Assembly: GCA_900313855.1 (NCBI GenBank)
Contig: OMSZ01000285.1
Location: 1 to 7,002, forward strand
Origin: an uncultured Eubacteriales bacterium
Lineage (GTDB): Bacteria; Bacillota; Clostridia; Lachnospirales; Lachnospiraceae
Direction: 5' to 3'
Length of the DNA: 7,002 bases
The notes under the pieces were generated by a model that saw nothing but the letters and a program-made list of their open reading frames with translations, searched no databases and was not told the origin of the DNA. Of the stretch, positions 1-6,546 are shown in pieces. A program made the translations under genes and the position numbers. The stretch's first letter is position 1. Each line of letters opens with the position of its first letter.

Positions 1-60
1 CTGAGACTTGCCGTGGCTGATGATTGTATAAAGTTGATCTTGCATAAAAAAACTTCTTAG
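1..60 (+). CDS. Possible 3' end of an unidentified upstream gene (partial)
   Basis: Reading from base 1, one frame stays open for 19 codons (LRLAVADDCIKLILHKKTS) and ends at TAG 58-60; the other two + frames hit stops early. It could be the C-terminus of the gene before spoIIP. In many Firmicutes spoIIP follows the germination protease gene gpr, but these residues do not look like a typical Gpr C-terminus, so I give no name. Nineteen open codons can arise by chance, so confidence is low. Confidence 0.3.
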   Translation: MRLAVADDCIKLILHKKTS

Positions 61-67
61 CGTGAAC

Positions 68-96
68 ACATAGATCAAAAAATGTAAGAATACAAG
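68..96 (+). promoter_or_regulatory. Candidate sigma-E-like promoter for spoIIP
   Basis: ACATAGA (68-74) followed 14 bases later by AATACAAG (89-96) resembles the sporulation sigma-E pattern, an ATA-centred -35 and a CATACA-type -10 with 13-15 bases between. In Bacillus subtilis spoIIP is transcribed in the mother cell under sigma-E, which is why I looked. The match is partial, and the implied leader is very short because the Shine-Dalgarno-like AGGAA lies at 106-110. This is a weak candidate only. Confidence 0.25.
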
Positions 97-115
97 CTAA
101 AGATCAGGAATAGAA

Positions 116-1378
116 TTGAACATGAGAAAAAGACGTTCAATTACTTATTCGTATAATTCAATAAATGATAATAAAACGGGTAAAAAGCGTATTGCGGGAA
201 TACTGTTTGTGCTGCTTGTAATAGTGTTTATGTCCACGCAAAAGCCTGAAGATGTAATATATAAGTGCACGACGTATATTTTACCTGAGCTTACCTATGA
301 GGCAGAGAATGGAATTTATCAGAAGGATTATTCTGCCTCGTATGAAATACCGGAATGGTTTTATGAAGATGAAGGCAGCTCATATGATAATGCCGACCTT
401 GCAGTAATGGATAATGATTTGGGGGATGATAAAGGAGGATCCGGGGATGACGGTGCAAAATCTGACTTAAAGACCGGGACAGAAAATGGACAGACAGAAG
501 CTGGTAAAGAAGGAATATCAGATGATAAGAATGATGCTTCGAAGGAGGCTTTGGCTTATATTGCCAATAAATCCGTAGGTACAACCTATACCAGAAAGCA
601 GCTTTCCAAACCTGATTTTCTGACAAGCAAAATATTTGTCGTGGATAACAATACAAGTATGACAAAAGAAGAACTTGATATTAAGAATCTGTTAGACAGT
701 AATATGGCGTTTTCTAAGCTTCCCGATGCATCAGGGCAGGAAGGGGTACAGTATAAAGTTCTCATTTATCATACACATGCATCAGAAAGCTTTGCAGACA
801 GCCGCCCGGGAGTTATAGAGGATACAGTTGTCGGTGTGGGCTCGTATCTTACAAAGCTGCTTAGTGAACAGTATGGTATTCCTACATATCATGACGAGAC
901 GATATATGATGTTATTGACGGACAACTTGATAGAAGTAAGGCATATGAGAATTCATTTAATGGCATTAGTAAAATATTAGCGGATAACCCGTCGATTGAG
1001 GTTGTTATCGATCTTCACAGGGACGGGATCGATGAGGAAACCCATCTGGTGACGGAGGTAAATGGTAAGCCCACCGCAAAGATAATGTTTCTAAATGGTG
1101 TAAGCAGGTCTGATCTTAACGGGGACATAGGATATCTTGAAAATCCCAATAAATTAAGTAATCTTGCCTTTAGCTTTCAGCTTTATCTTGCAGGTAAGGA
1201 GGCTTACGGTGACTATGTGAGAAAGATATATGTAAGAAGTCTTAGGTATAATCTTCATGTCATGCCCAAAGCTGCTCTTATAGAGGCGGGAGCGCAGAAC
1301 AATACGTTAGAGGAAGAGATGAATGCTATGGAGCCGCTTGCCGCAATGCTTGATAAAGTGTTGAGAAATCCCAAGTGA
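116..1378 (+). CDS. spoIIP: Stage II sporulation protein P (SpoIIP), peptidoglycan amidase/endopeptidase
   Basis: SpoIIP works with SpoIID and SpoIIM in the septal complex that thins peptidoglycan so that the mother-cell membrane can engulf the forespore; the family has amidase and endopeptidase activity. The 420-residue product has a basic N-terminus, one hydrophobic membrane anchor at about residues 25-40, a poorly conserved Asp/Gly/Lys-rich linker at about 60-165, and a C-terminal SpoIIP domain from about 210. In that domain I see HTHASESF (219-226), DLHRDG (299-304) and LIEAG around Glu390, the His/His/Glu pattern expected for the zinc-dependent amidase site. Length is close to the family norm of about 400. 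Start choice is uncertain: TTG at 116 lies 5 bases after AGGAA (106-110), while ATG at 122 lies 11 bases after it; the two differ by only two residues. The gene ends at TGA 1376-1378. The last codons also carry the -35 of the lepA promoter. Confidence 0.95.
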   Translation: MNMRKRRSITYSYNSINDNKTGKKRIAGILFVLLVIVFMSTQKPEDVIYKCTTYILPELTYEAENGIYQKDYSASYEIPEWFYEDEGSSYDNADLAVMDNDLGDDKGGSGDDGAKSDLKTGTENGQTEAGKEGISDDKNDASKEALAYIANKSVGTTYTRKQLSKPDFLTSKIFVVDNNTSMTKEELDIKNLLDSNMAFSKLPDASGQEGVQYKVLIYHTHASESFADSRPGVIEDTVVGVGSYLTKLLSEQYGIPTYHDETIYDVIDGQLDRSKAYENSFNGISKILADNPSIEVVIDLHRDGIDEETHLVTEVNGKPTAKIMFLNGVSRSDLNGDIGYLENPNKLSNLAFSFQLYLAGKEAYGDYVRKIYVRSLRYNLHVMPKAALIEAGAQNNTLEEEMNAMEPLAAMLDKVLRNPK

Positions 1379-1389
1379 TGTGTTATAAT
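1361..1389 (+). promoter_or_regulatory. Vegetative (sigma-A) promoter of lepA, overlapping the spoIIP 3' end
   Basis: TTGAGA at 1361-1366, a 17-base spacer, and a perfect TATAAT at 1384-1389 preceded by TG at 1381-1382 (extended -10). This is five of six at -35 and six of six at -10 with ideal spacing. The -35 hexamer is two Leu-Arg codons of spoIIP and the stop codon lies in the spacer. Transcription should begin near 1396, giving lepA a leader of about 43 bases and separating it from sporulation control of spoIIP. Confidence 0.8.
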
Positions 1390-1438
1390 ATTTTCCTGCA
1401 AATTTCGGTTCGCAGAGGATAGGAATAAGGAGAATAAC

Positions 1439-3253
1439 ATGGCACATATAGATCAGAGTAAAATACGCAATTTTTGTATTATAGCGCATATAGATCACGG
1501 TAAATCAACACTTGCCGACAGAATAATTGAAAAGACCGGACTGCTTACTGACAGAGAGATGCAGGCACAGGTTCTTGATAATATGGAGCTTGAGAGGGAG
1601 CGTGGAATAACGATAAAGGCCCAGGCAGTAAGAATTGTGTACAAGAGTAAGGATGGGGAGGAGTATATTTTTAACTTGATAGATACCCCGGGACATGTCG
1701 ACTTCAATTATGAGGTGTCGAGAAGTCTGGCTGCCTGTGAAGGCGCGATCCTTGTAGTGGACGCAGCTCAGGGAATTGAGGCGCAGACCCTGGCCAATGT
1801 ATATCTTGCGATCGACAATGATCTTGATGTTATGCCGGTTATCAATAAGATAGATCTGCCAAGCGCCGAGCCTGACAGAGTGGTTAATGAGATAGAGGAT
1901 ATTATAGGAATAGAGGCACAGGATGCTCCGAGAATATCGGCTAAGACAGGACTTAATATAGAGGATGTTTTAGAACAGATCGTTACCAAGATCCCCGCAC
2001 CGTCAGGAGATGTAAATGGTCCATTAAAGGCTTTAATATTTGACAGCAAGTATGATGCCTACAAGGGAGTCATCATTTTCTGTCGTCTTTTTGACGGTTC
2101 GGTAAGACGCGGCAGTATGATAAGGATGATGGCAACAGGCGCTGAGGTTGAGGTCGTTGAGGTCGGAATATTCGGTGCCGGACAATTCATACCTCAGGAC
2201 GAGCTTTCGGCAGGAATGGTTGGGTACATAACGGCAAGTCTTAAGGACGTTAAGGAGACACGGGTCGGAGATACGGTTACGGATGCCAATAATCCGTGTG
2301 ACGAAGCTCTGCCGGGATATAAGAAGGCTAATCCTATGGTTTACTGCGGGATGTATCCTGCTGACGGCGCGAAATATCCGGATCTTAGGGATGCTTTGGA
2401 GAAGCTGCAGCTTAATGATGCGGCACTTTCTTACGAGCCGGAAACTTCAATTGCGTTAGGTTTTGGTTTTAGATGCGGTTTCTTGGGACTTCTGCATCTT
2501 GAGATCGTTCAGGAGAGATTGGAGAGGGAATATAATCTGGACCTTGTAACGACTGCGCCGGGAGTTGTTTACCGTATCCACAAGACGGATGGAGAGATGT
2601 TAGAGCTGACCAATCCGTCTAATATGCCGGATCCCTCAAAGATAGATTATATGGAGGAGCCTTTCGTTGCCGCTGAGATAATGGTCACAAAGGATTATGT
2701 GGGACCTATAATGCAGCTTTGTCAGGAGCGCCGCGGTGTGTATAAGAGTATGGAATACATGGAAGAGACAAGAGCTCTTATCAAATACGATCTGCCGCTT
2801 AACGAGATCATTTACGATTTCTTTGACGCTCTTAAGTCACGTTCAAGAGGCTATGCTTCGTTTGATTATGAGTTAAATGGATATGTTCGTTCTAATCTTG
2901 TCAAACTGGATATCCTTATTAATAAAGAAGAGGTGGACGCGCTGTCATTTATAGTGCATGCCGATACGGCTTATGAGCGCGGCCGCAAGATGTGCGAGAA
3001 GTTAAAGGGTGAGATACCTAGACACCTGTTTGAGATACCGATCCAGGCTGCGATAGGCAGTAAGATAATTGCCAGAGAAACGGTCAAGGCGTATAAGAAG
3101 GACGTGCTTGCCAAGTGCTACGGCGGTGATATTACGCGTAAGAAGAAGCTTCTTGAAAAGCAGAAGGAAGGTAAGAAGCGTATGCGTCAGATAGGCAATG
3201 TGGAGGTTCCGCAGAAGGCATTTATGAGTGTGCTGAAACTTGATGATGAATAA
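1439..3253 (+). CDS. lepA: Elongation factor 4 (LepA), ribosome-associated translational GTPase
   Basis: LepA/EF4 is a highly conserved GTPase that binds the ribosome and has been linked to back-translocation, initiation or ribosome assembly; its exact in vivo role is debated. The 604-residue product has every GTPase motif: G1 AHIDHGKS (16-23), G2 around RERGIT (53-58), G3 DTPGH (82-86), G4 NKID (136-139) and G5 SAK (167-169). EF-G-like domains II, III and V follow, then the LepA-specific basic C-terminal domain with [10 protein letters not shown] and [13 protein letters not shown] near the end. Length matches the family (about 600). ATG 1439 is preceded by AAGGAG (1427-1432) with 6 bases between, so the start is secure. 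The gene has its own promoter across the end of spoIIP, fitting constitutive expression. No frameshift or missing motif is seen. Confidence 0.98.
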   Translation: MAHIDQSKIRNFCIIAHIDHGKSTLADRIIEKTGLLTDREMQAQVLDNMELERERGITIKAQAVRIVYKSKDGEEYIFNLIDTPGHVDFNYEVSRSLAACEGAILVVDAAQGIEAQTLANVYLAIDNDLDVMPVINKIDLPSAEPDRVVNEIEDIIGIEAQDAPRISAKTGLNIEDVLEQIVTKIPAPSGDVNGPLKALIFDSKYDAYKGVIIFCRLFDGSVRRGSMIRMMATGAEVEVVEVGIFGAGQFIPQDELSAGMVGYITASLKDVKETRVGDTVTDANNPCDEALPGYKKANPMVYCGMYPADGAKYPDLRDALEKLQLNDAALSYEPETSIALGFGFRCGFLGLLHLEIVQERLEREYNLDLVTTAPGVVYRIHKTDGEMLELTNPSNMPDPSKIDYMEEPFVAAEIMVTKDYVGPIMQLCQERRGVYKSMEYMEETRALIKYDLPLNEIIYDFFDALKSRSRGYASFDYELNGYVRSNLVKLDILINKEEVDALSFIVHADTAYERGRKMCEKLKGEIPRHLFEIPIQAAIGSKIIARETVKAYKKDVLAKCYGGDITRKKKLLEKQKEGKKRMRQIGNVEVPQKAFMSVLKLDDE

Positions 3254-3357
3254 TGCTTTGTGGAGTAAATGCTAACAGACCGGTAACGGTGGATTCCAAG
3301 ATTAAGTCAGGATATACGGCTGACGGGATAATGAAACAGGCAGGAATAGATTATTAA
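3253..3357 (+). CDS. Small ORF, 34 residues, overlapping the lepA stop codon
   Basis: ATG 3253-3255 shares its A with the lepA stop (TAATG), the classic arrangement for stop-start translational coupling. The frame runs for 34 codons to TAA 3355-3357. The product begins [16 protein letters not shown] and ends SGYTADGIMKQAGIDY; it is soluble, without a membrane segment, and its composition looks protein-like rather than like random translation. No good Shine-Dalgarno sequence precedes the ATG, so expression would depend on ribosomes finishing lepA. I recognise no family. It could be a real small protein, a decayed fragment, or chance; it fills most of the 134-base lepA-hemW gap. Confidence 0.3.
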   Translation: MLCGVNANRPVTVDSKIKSGYTADGIMKQAGIDY

Positions 3358-3387
3358 TTTTAGAAAATACAAGGAGACGCAGTAGAC

Positions 3388-4674
3388 GTGATAAAACAGG
3401 CTTTAAGTTTATATATACATATCCCGTTTTGTAAAAGGAAGTGTAAATACTGCGATTTCCTTTCCTTTGGCGGCTGCAGTATTGCTGAGCAGAAGGAGTA
3501 TATTGACGCTTTATGTAAGGAGATCGGAGCTTACAGTCTGATTTCGGAGAACTATGAGATCGTTACTATTTTTATAGGCGGCGGAACACCGTCATATATA
3601 CCTGCGGAATACATAGGCAGGGTGCTTAAAAAGGTAAGGGAAACATTTACTGTTTCAGAGGATGCGGAGATTACGATAGAGGGAAACCCTGACAGCCTTA
3701 CCAGTGACAAGCTTAAAGGTTATATGGAATATGGGATCAACCGGCTTTCAATAGGACTGCAGAGCGCTAATAATGATATGCTTATAATGCTTGGGCGTGT
3801 GCATAATTACGACCAGTTCGTTGCAGCTTACAGCAGGGCCAGAGAGGTTGGCTTTTCCAATATCAATATAGATATCATGTCCGGGCTTCCTTCAGAGAGT
3901 ATGGAGTCCTATGTGAAGACCTTAGGAAGAGTGGTTGAAATGCAGCCTGAGCACATTTCTGCGTACAGCCTTATAGTTGAAGAGGGTACGCCGCTTGCTG
4001 AGGATGAAGAATTACTGTCAAAGCTGCCATCGGAAGAAATTGACCGCAGACAATATTCCAGAACAAAGCTTTTGTTAGGACAGGCGGGATATGAGAGGTA
4101 TGAGATATCCAACTACGCTAAGAAGGGTTATGAATGCCGGCATAATTTACGGTACTGGACAGGCGGAGAATATCTTGGTGTCGGACTTGGAGCATCGTCA
4201 TATATGATAATTAAAGATAGCAGTTTTGGAAGTTATGTTAACTTGCAGGATGATATTGATGAAGCAAAAGAGTTGCTTGATTATGATATTTCATTGAACG
4301 ATGAGGATTTGCACGTTCGGTTTAAGGGCGTTGACAATATAGATGAGTATATTGGCAGATTTTCAAGATTTGGTAGCGGATGGACCGACCTTTCTTCTGC
4401 CAAAGAGCTTATTGGAAACTGCTATACCGATATTATGATACTTAAGGATAAGGACCGTATGGAGGAGTTCATGTTCTTAGGACTTAGATGCATAAAGGGA
4501 ATAAGTATAAGTACATTTGAGGAGAAATTCGGAAAAAATATATATGAAGTGTATGGCAGTATTATAGAAAAGTATACTGAATGGGGATATCTTATTATCG
4601 ATGAGGATAGAATTTATCTAAGTGATAAGGGGATAGATGTCAGCAATACTATAATGGCGGAGTTTTTGTTGTAG
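3388..4674 (+). CDS. hemW: HemW-like radical SAM protein (haem chaperone, formerly annotated as HemN-like)
   Basis: HemW belongs to the radical SAM family related to coproporphyrinogen III dehydrogenase HemN, but is thought to bind haem and deliver it to target proteins rather than oxidise coproporphyrinogen. The N-terminus carries YIHIPFC and the CxxxCxxC cluster motif with Cys15, Cys19 and Cys22, followed by Asp23-Phe24; Phe at the position where HemN has a further Cys supports HemW. GGGTPS (64-69) is the SAM-binding segment. RLSIGLQS and NINIDIMSGLPSES follow in the barrel, then HNLRYWTGGEYLGVGLGASSY (starting at 252) and MEEFMFLGLR (from 358), typical HemW C-terminal signatures. At 428 residues it is about 45 longer than common HemW proteins; the extra lies between about 272 and 345. 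GTG 3388 is the start, with AAGGAGA at 3371-3377 ahead and the first conserved residues right after it. No clear promoter of its own is seen, so it may be read from lepA. Confidence 0.92.
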   Translation: MIKQALSLYIHIPFCKRKCKYCDFLSFGGCSIAEQKEYIDALCKEIGAYSLISENYEIVTIFIGGGTPSYIPAEYIGRVLKKVRETFTVSEDAEITIEGNPDSLTSDKLKGYMEYGINRLSIGLQSANNDMLIMLGRVHNYDQFVAAYSRAREVGFSNINIDIMSGLPSESMESYVKTLGRVVEMQPEHISAYSLIVEEGTPLAEDEELLSKLPSEEIDRRQYSRTKLLLGQAGYERYEISNYAKKGYECRHNLRYWTGGEYLGVGLGASSYMIIKDSSFGSYVNLQDDIDEAKELLDYDISLNDEDLHVRFKGVDNIDEYIGRFSRFGSGWTDLSSAKELIGNCYTDIMILKDKDRMEEFMFLGLRCIKGISISTFEEKFGKNIYEVYGSIIEKYTEWGYLIIDEDRIYLSDKGIDVSNTIMAEFLL

Positions 4675-4714
4675 GGATTATTACATCAACAAAGATATGA
4701 TTATTGTTAAATGG

Positions 4715-4749
4715 GATGCTTTGATACATGAGGCGATGTTTTGACACAT
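4715..4749 (+). repeat. Imperfect 15-bp direct repeat upstream of the zinc-ribbon gene
   Basis: GATGCTTTGATACAT (4715-4729) and GATGTTTTGACACAT (4735-4749) match at 13 of 15 positions and start exactly 20 bases apart, about two helical turns. The second copy contains the -35 hexamer and the left arm of the promoter palindrome. The spacing puts both copies on the same DNA face, which suits cooperative protein binding, but no regulator is identified. Confidence 0.5.
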
Positions 4750-4769
4750 ATTTAAAAATGTGTTAAAAT
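4741..4769 (+). promoter_or_regulatory. Strong sigma-A promoter of the membrane zinc-ribbon gene
   Basis: A perfect TTGACA at 4741-4746, a 17-base spacer, and TAAAAT at 4764-4769 (five of six). Transcription should start around 4776, leaving a leader of about 33 bases before the ATG at 4809, with a TGAGGA Shine-Dalgarno at 4796-4801. It makes the gene independent of hemW. Confidence 0.8.
4744..4763. promoter_or_regulatory. Palindromic operator candidate filling the promoter spacer
   Basis: ACACATATTT followed directly by AAAAATGTGT is a 20-base inverted repeat with 18 of 20 positions symmetric. Allowing flanking bases, the symmetry extends to 4741-4766 with 22 of 26. It covers the last three bases of the -35 and the whole spacer, the place where a dimeric repressor would block RNA polymerase. 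It is not a CIRCE element and I do not recognise the motif as that of a named regulator. Confidence 0.55.
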
Positions 4770-4808
4770 CCGAGATTAGATTTATGATATAGAAATGAGG
4801 ATTGACAT

Positions 4809-5246
4809 ATGTTTAAGAAATATTTTTCAATGTTTCGAGAGGACATGCGCTATGTGATGGCAAAAAGATGCGGACTCGATGAGCTTAATAATTTCATAAT
4901 GCTTATTGGTTTTATCTTTGTTGTCATAGCATTATTTACTCATAAATGGCTCTTTGTTCTTATAGGTGCGTTCTTTGTAACCTTGTGCTATCTGCGCGTA
5001 TTTTCCACTAATATAGATAAGCGTATGAGAGAGAATGATTTCTATATGAGATATATGGGCAGGGTGGTAAGGTTTGTTGATTATATCAAGCTTATTATAA
5101 AGATGCAGGTTCGCAGTATCCGCGATAAAGAATATGTGTATTTTGTCTGCAGCTCTTGCAAACAGGTAATACGTGTTCCGAAGGGTAAGAACAAGGTCAG
5201 TGTAAGATGTCCGAAGTGCAGCGCGACATTTGTTAAGCGGACGTGA
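4809..5246 (+). CDS. Hypothetical two-helix membrane protein with C-terminal zinc ribbon
   Basis: The 145-residue product starts with a basic amphipathic segment (1-22), followed by two hydrophobic stretches at about 29-44 and 47-64 separated by only a short turn (THKW), so they probably form a membrane hairpin. An Arg/Lys-rich region (about 68-107) follows, then a zinc-ribbon-like domain with Cys114-x2-Cys117 and Cys134-x2-Cys137, 16 residues between the pairs. With the short loop between helices, both ends should face the cytoplasm, by the abundance of Lys and Arg. Similar ribbons bind zinc and serve in protein or nucleic-acid contact; the function here is unknown and I assign none. ATG 4809 follows TGAGGA at 4796-4801. 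The gene has its own promoter, a probable operator and its own terminator, so it appears to be a regulated single-gene transcription unit. Confidence 0.85.
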   Translation: MFKKYFSMFREDMRYVMAKRCGLDELNNFIMLIGFIFVVIALFTHKWLFVLIGAFFVTLCYLRVFSTNIDKRMRENDFYMRYMGRVVRFVDYIKLIIKMQVRSIRDKEYVYFVCSSCKQVIRVPKGKNKVSVRCPKCSATFVKRT

Positions 5247-5313
5247 TGGTCTATGTATAGATAGCTTTATTGTTAGATAAATACATGGTATATATGAAAT
5301 GAATATATTGAAT

Positions 5314-5351
5314 AAAAGCAGAGTTTATTATTTGAATAAGCTCTGCTTTTT
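5314..5351 (+). terminator. Strong intrinsic terminator after the zinc-ribbon gene
   Basis: AAAAGCAGAG (5314-5323) pairs perfectly with CTCTGCTTTT (5341-5350). A T-G wobble (5324/5340) and TTATT/AATAA (5325-5329 with 5335-5339) extend the stem to 16 pairs around the 5-base loop 5330-5334. The stem runs into TTTTT at 5347-5351. The A-rich left flank mirrors the T tract, so weak termination on the opposite strand is also possible. It insulates the hrcA operon from upstream transcription. Confidence 0.9.
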
Positions 5352-5408
5352 ACTATTTATCGATAATACTGGAAGTTAATTATTTTTTGAATTTTTGGGT
5401 TATTTTTC

Positions 5409-5437
5409 TTGACAAACATGGTGTCGGGTGTTACTCT
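5409..5437 (+). promoter_or_regulatory. Promoter of the hrcA-grpE heat-shock operon
   Basis: A perfect TTGACA at 5409-5414 is followed after 17 bases by TACTCT at 5432-5437, a poor -10 (three of six) compensated by TG at 5429-5430, an extended -10. The expected start of transcription, about 5444, lies just ahead of the CIRCE element, the usual position for HrcA repression. T-tracts at 5383-5388, 5392-5396 and 5403-5407 lie immediately upstream. Confidence 0.7.
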
Positions 5438-5448
5438 ATATGAAGATA

Positions 5449-5475
5449 TTAGCACTCGTACACAATGAGTGCTAA
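5449..5475. promoter_or_regulatory. CIRCE operator (HrcA binding site)
   Basis: TTAGCACTC (5449-5457), nine bases, GAGTGCTAA (5467-5475): an exact match to the CIRCE inverted repeat. HrcA dimers bind it and repress the class I heat-shock genes until unfolded protein titrates GroEL, which HrcA needs for activity. It lies in the transcribed leader, 15 bases before the AAGGGG Shine-Dalgarno (5491-5496) of hrcA, so the operon is autoregulated. Confidence 0.98.
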
Positions 5476-5504
5476 TAATGAAAGCAGAGAAAGGGGTCTG
5501 ATAA

Positions 5505-6536
5505 ATGGAGATAGATGATCGAAAACTGAAGATTCTTAAGGCAATTATCTCGAATTATCTTGAAACCGGTGAGCCTGTCGGATCAAGAACGATATCCAAA
5601 TTCACAGATCTGAATCTTTCTTCTGCGACAATCCGTAACGAGATGCAGGATCTTGAGGAGATGGGACTTCTTAAGCAGCCGTACACATCGGCAGGACGAA
5701 TTCCGACAGATCAAGGTTACAGATTATATGTAGACCAGATGATGATCGAGAAATACACCGAGATGGAGGAGATGAAGACACAGCTTCTTGAGAGAGTTGA
5801 CAAGATGGAGTCGATGTTAAAGCAGGTGGCTAAGGTATTAGCATATAATACCAATTACGCGGCACTTGTATCGGCACCGCAGTATCAGAATTCCAAGCTT
5901 AAGTTCATCCAGTTGTCCTTGGTTGATGATAATCAGATGTTGGCGGTAATTGTGGTTGATAATAATGTGATCCGCAACAAGCTGATTCCTGTTGAGCGAA
6001 GAATGGAGAATGACGAGATACTGAAATTAAACGTTCTGCTCAATACATTTTTGCAGGGAGCATCATTACAGGATATCAATCTTGAAATGATCCATACGAT
6101 CAAGAATCAGGCAGGTGAATTTGCCGAGGTTATGGAAGCAATATTCCAGGGAATCACAGAGGCAATACATGAGGCAGATGAGGTTGAGATATATACTAAT
6201 GGTACAACCAATATGCTTAAGTATCCCGAGCTTGGTAATGTGGAGCAGACAACAAAGCTTCTTGAAGCTTTAGAAGACAGACAGGGACTTGATGAGCTTA
6301 TAGACGAATCCATCCGCAGTGAGAATGATAATGGTATTCAGGTTTATATAGGAGAGGAATCACCGGTATCATCAATGAAGGATTGCAGTATTGTAACAGC
6401 AACCTATGAGCTTGCTGAAGGAGCTAAGGGTACGATAGGAATAATCGGACCGAAGCGAATGGATTATCAGAAGGTGGTAAGTACTCTTAAGAATCTTACC
6501 GGAGAATTAGACGAAATATTTAAGAAGAAAGAATAG
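5505..6536 (+). CDS. hrcA: Heat-inducible transcription repressor HrcA
   Basis: HrcA represses the dnaK and groE operons by binding CIRCE and depends on the GroE chaperonin for folding, which makes it a sensor of protein-folding load. The 343-residue product has the family length. The N-terminal winged-helix domain occupies about residues 1-75, with the recognition region SSATIRNEMQDLEEMGLL (39-56) and the wing TSAGRIPTDQGYRLYVD (61-77), both highly characteristic. The middle and C-terminal parts match the GAF-like domain with its inserted dimerisation segment, including VYIGEESP (280-287) and IGPKRMDY (314-321). ATG 5505 follows AAGGGG (5491-5496) with 8 bases between. A perfect CIRCE lies 29 bases before the start. 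It is the first gene of the operon, with grpE 10 bases after its stop codon, and the stop TAG (6534-6536) overlaps the grpE Shine-Dalgarno, pointing to coupled translation. Confidence 0.98.
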   Translation: MEIDDRKLKILKAIISNYLETGEPVGSRTISKFTDLNLSSATIRNEMQDLEEMGLLKQPYTSAGRIPTDQGYRLYVDQMMIEKYTEMEEMKTQLLERVDKMESMLKQVAKVLAYNTNYAALVSAPQYQNSKLKFIQLSLVDDNQMLAVIVVDNNVIRNKLIPVERRMENDEILKLNVLLNTFLQGASLQDINLEMIHTIKNQAGEFAEVMEAIFQGITEAIHEADEVEIYTNGTTNMLKYPELGNVEQTTKLLEALEDRQGLDELIDESIRSENDNGIQVYIGEESPVSSMKDCSIVTATYELAEGAKGTIGIIGPKRMDYQKVVSTLKNLTGELDEIFKKKE

Positions 6537-6546
6537 AGGTGGCAAA

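Noticed and set aside
291..665. 124-codon antisense open frame inside spoIIP
   Set aside because: It lies over the linker region of a clear gene, has a His/Leu/Ser-rich nonsense-like composition, and shows no family motif or ribosome site.
1395..1414. CTGC ... GCAG hairpin in the lepA leader as a possible regulatory RNA
   Set aside because: Only four firm pairs with a mismatch next to them; the leader is too short for a riboswitch.
1495..2049. Antisense open frames within the 5' third of lepA
   Set aside because: All overlap the conserved GTPase domain on the other strand and have no recognisable protein features.
3316..3403. AAACAGGC shared between the small ORF and the start of hemW, suggesting a duplicated hemW start
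   Set aside because: The match is only eight bases and the flanks differ; likely chance.
4666..4692. TTGTTG ... CAACAA inverted repeat at the hemW stop as a possible terminator
   Set aside because: Only six AT-rich pairs around a 15-base loop, with no following T tract; too weak for an intrinsic terminator.
5249..5260. Small palindrome TCTATG/TATAGA after the zinc-ribbon gene
   Set aside because: Short, AT-rich, with no promoter or repeat partner; the real terminator lies about 60 bases downstream.
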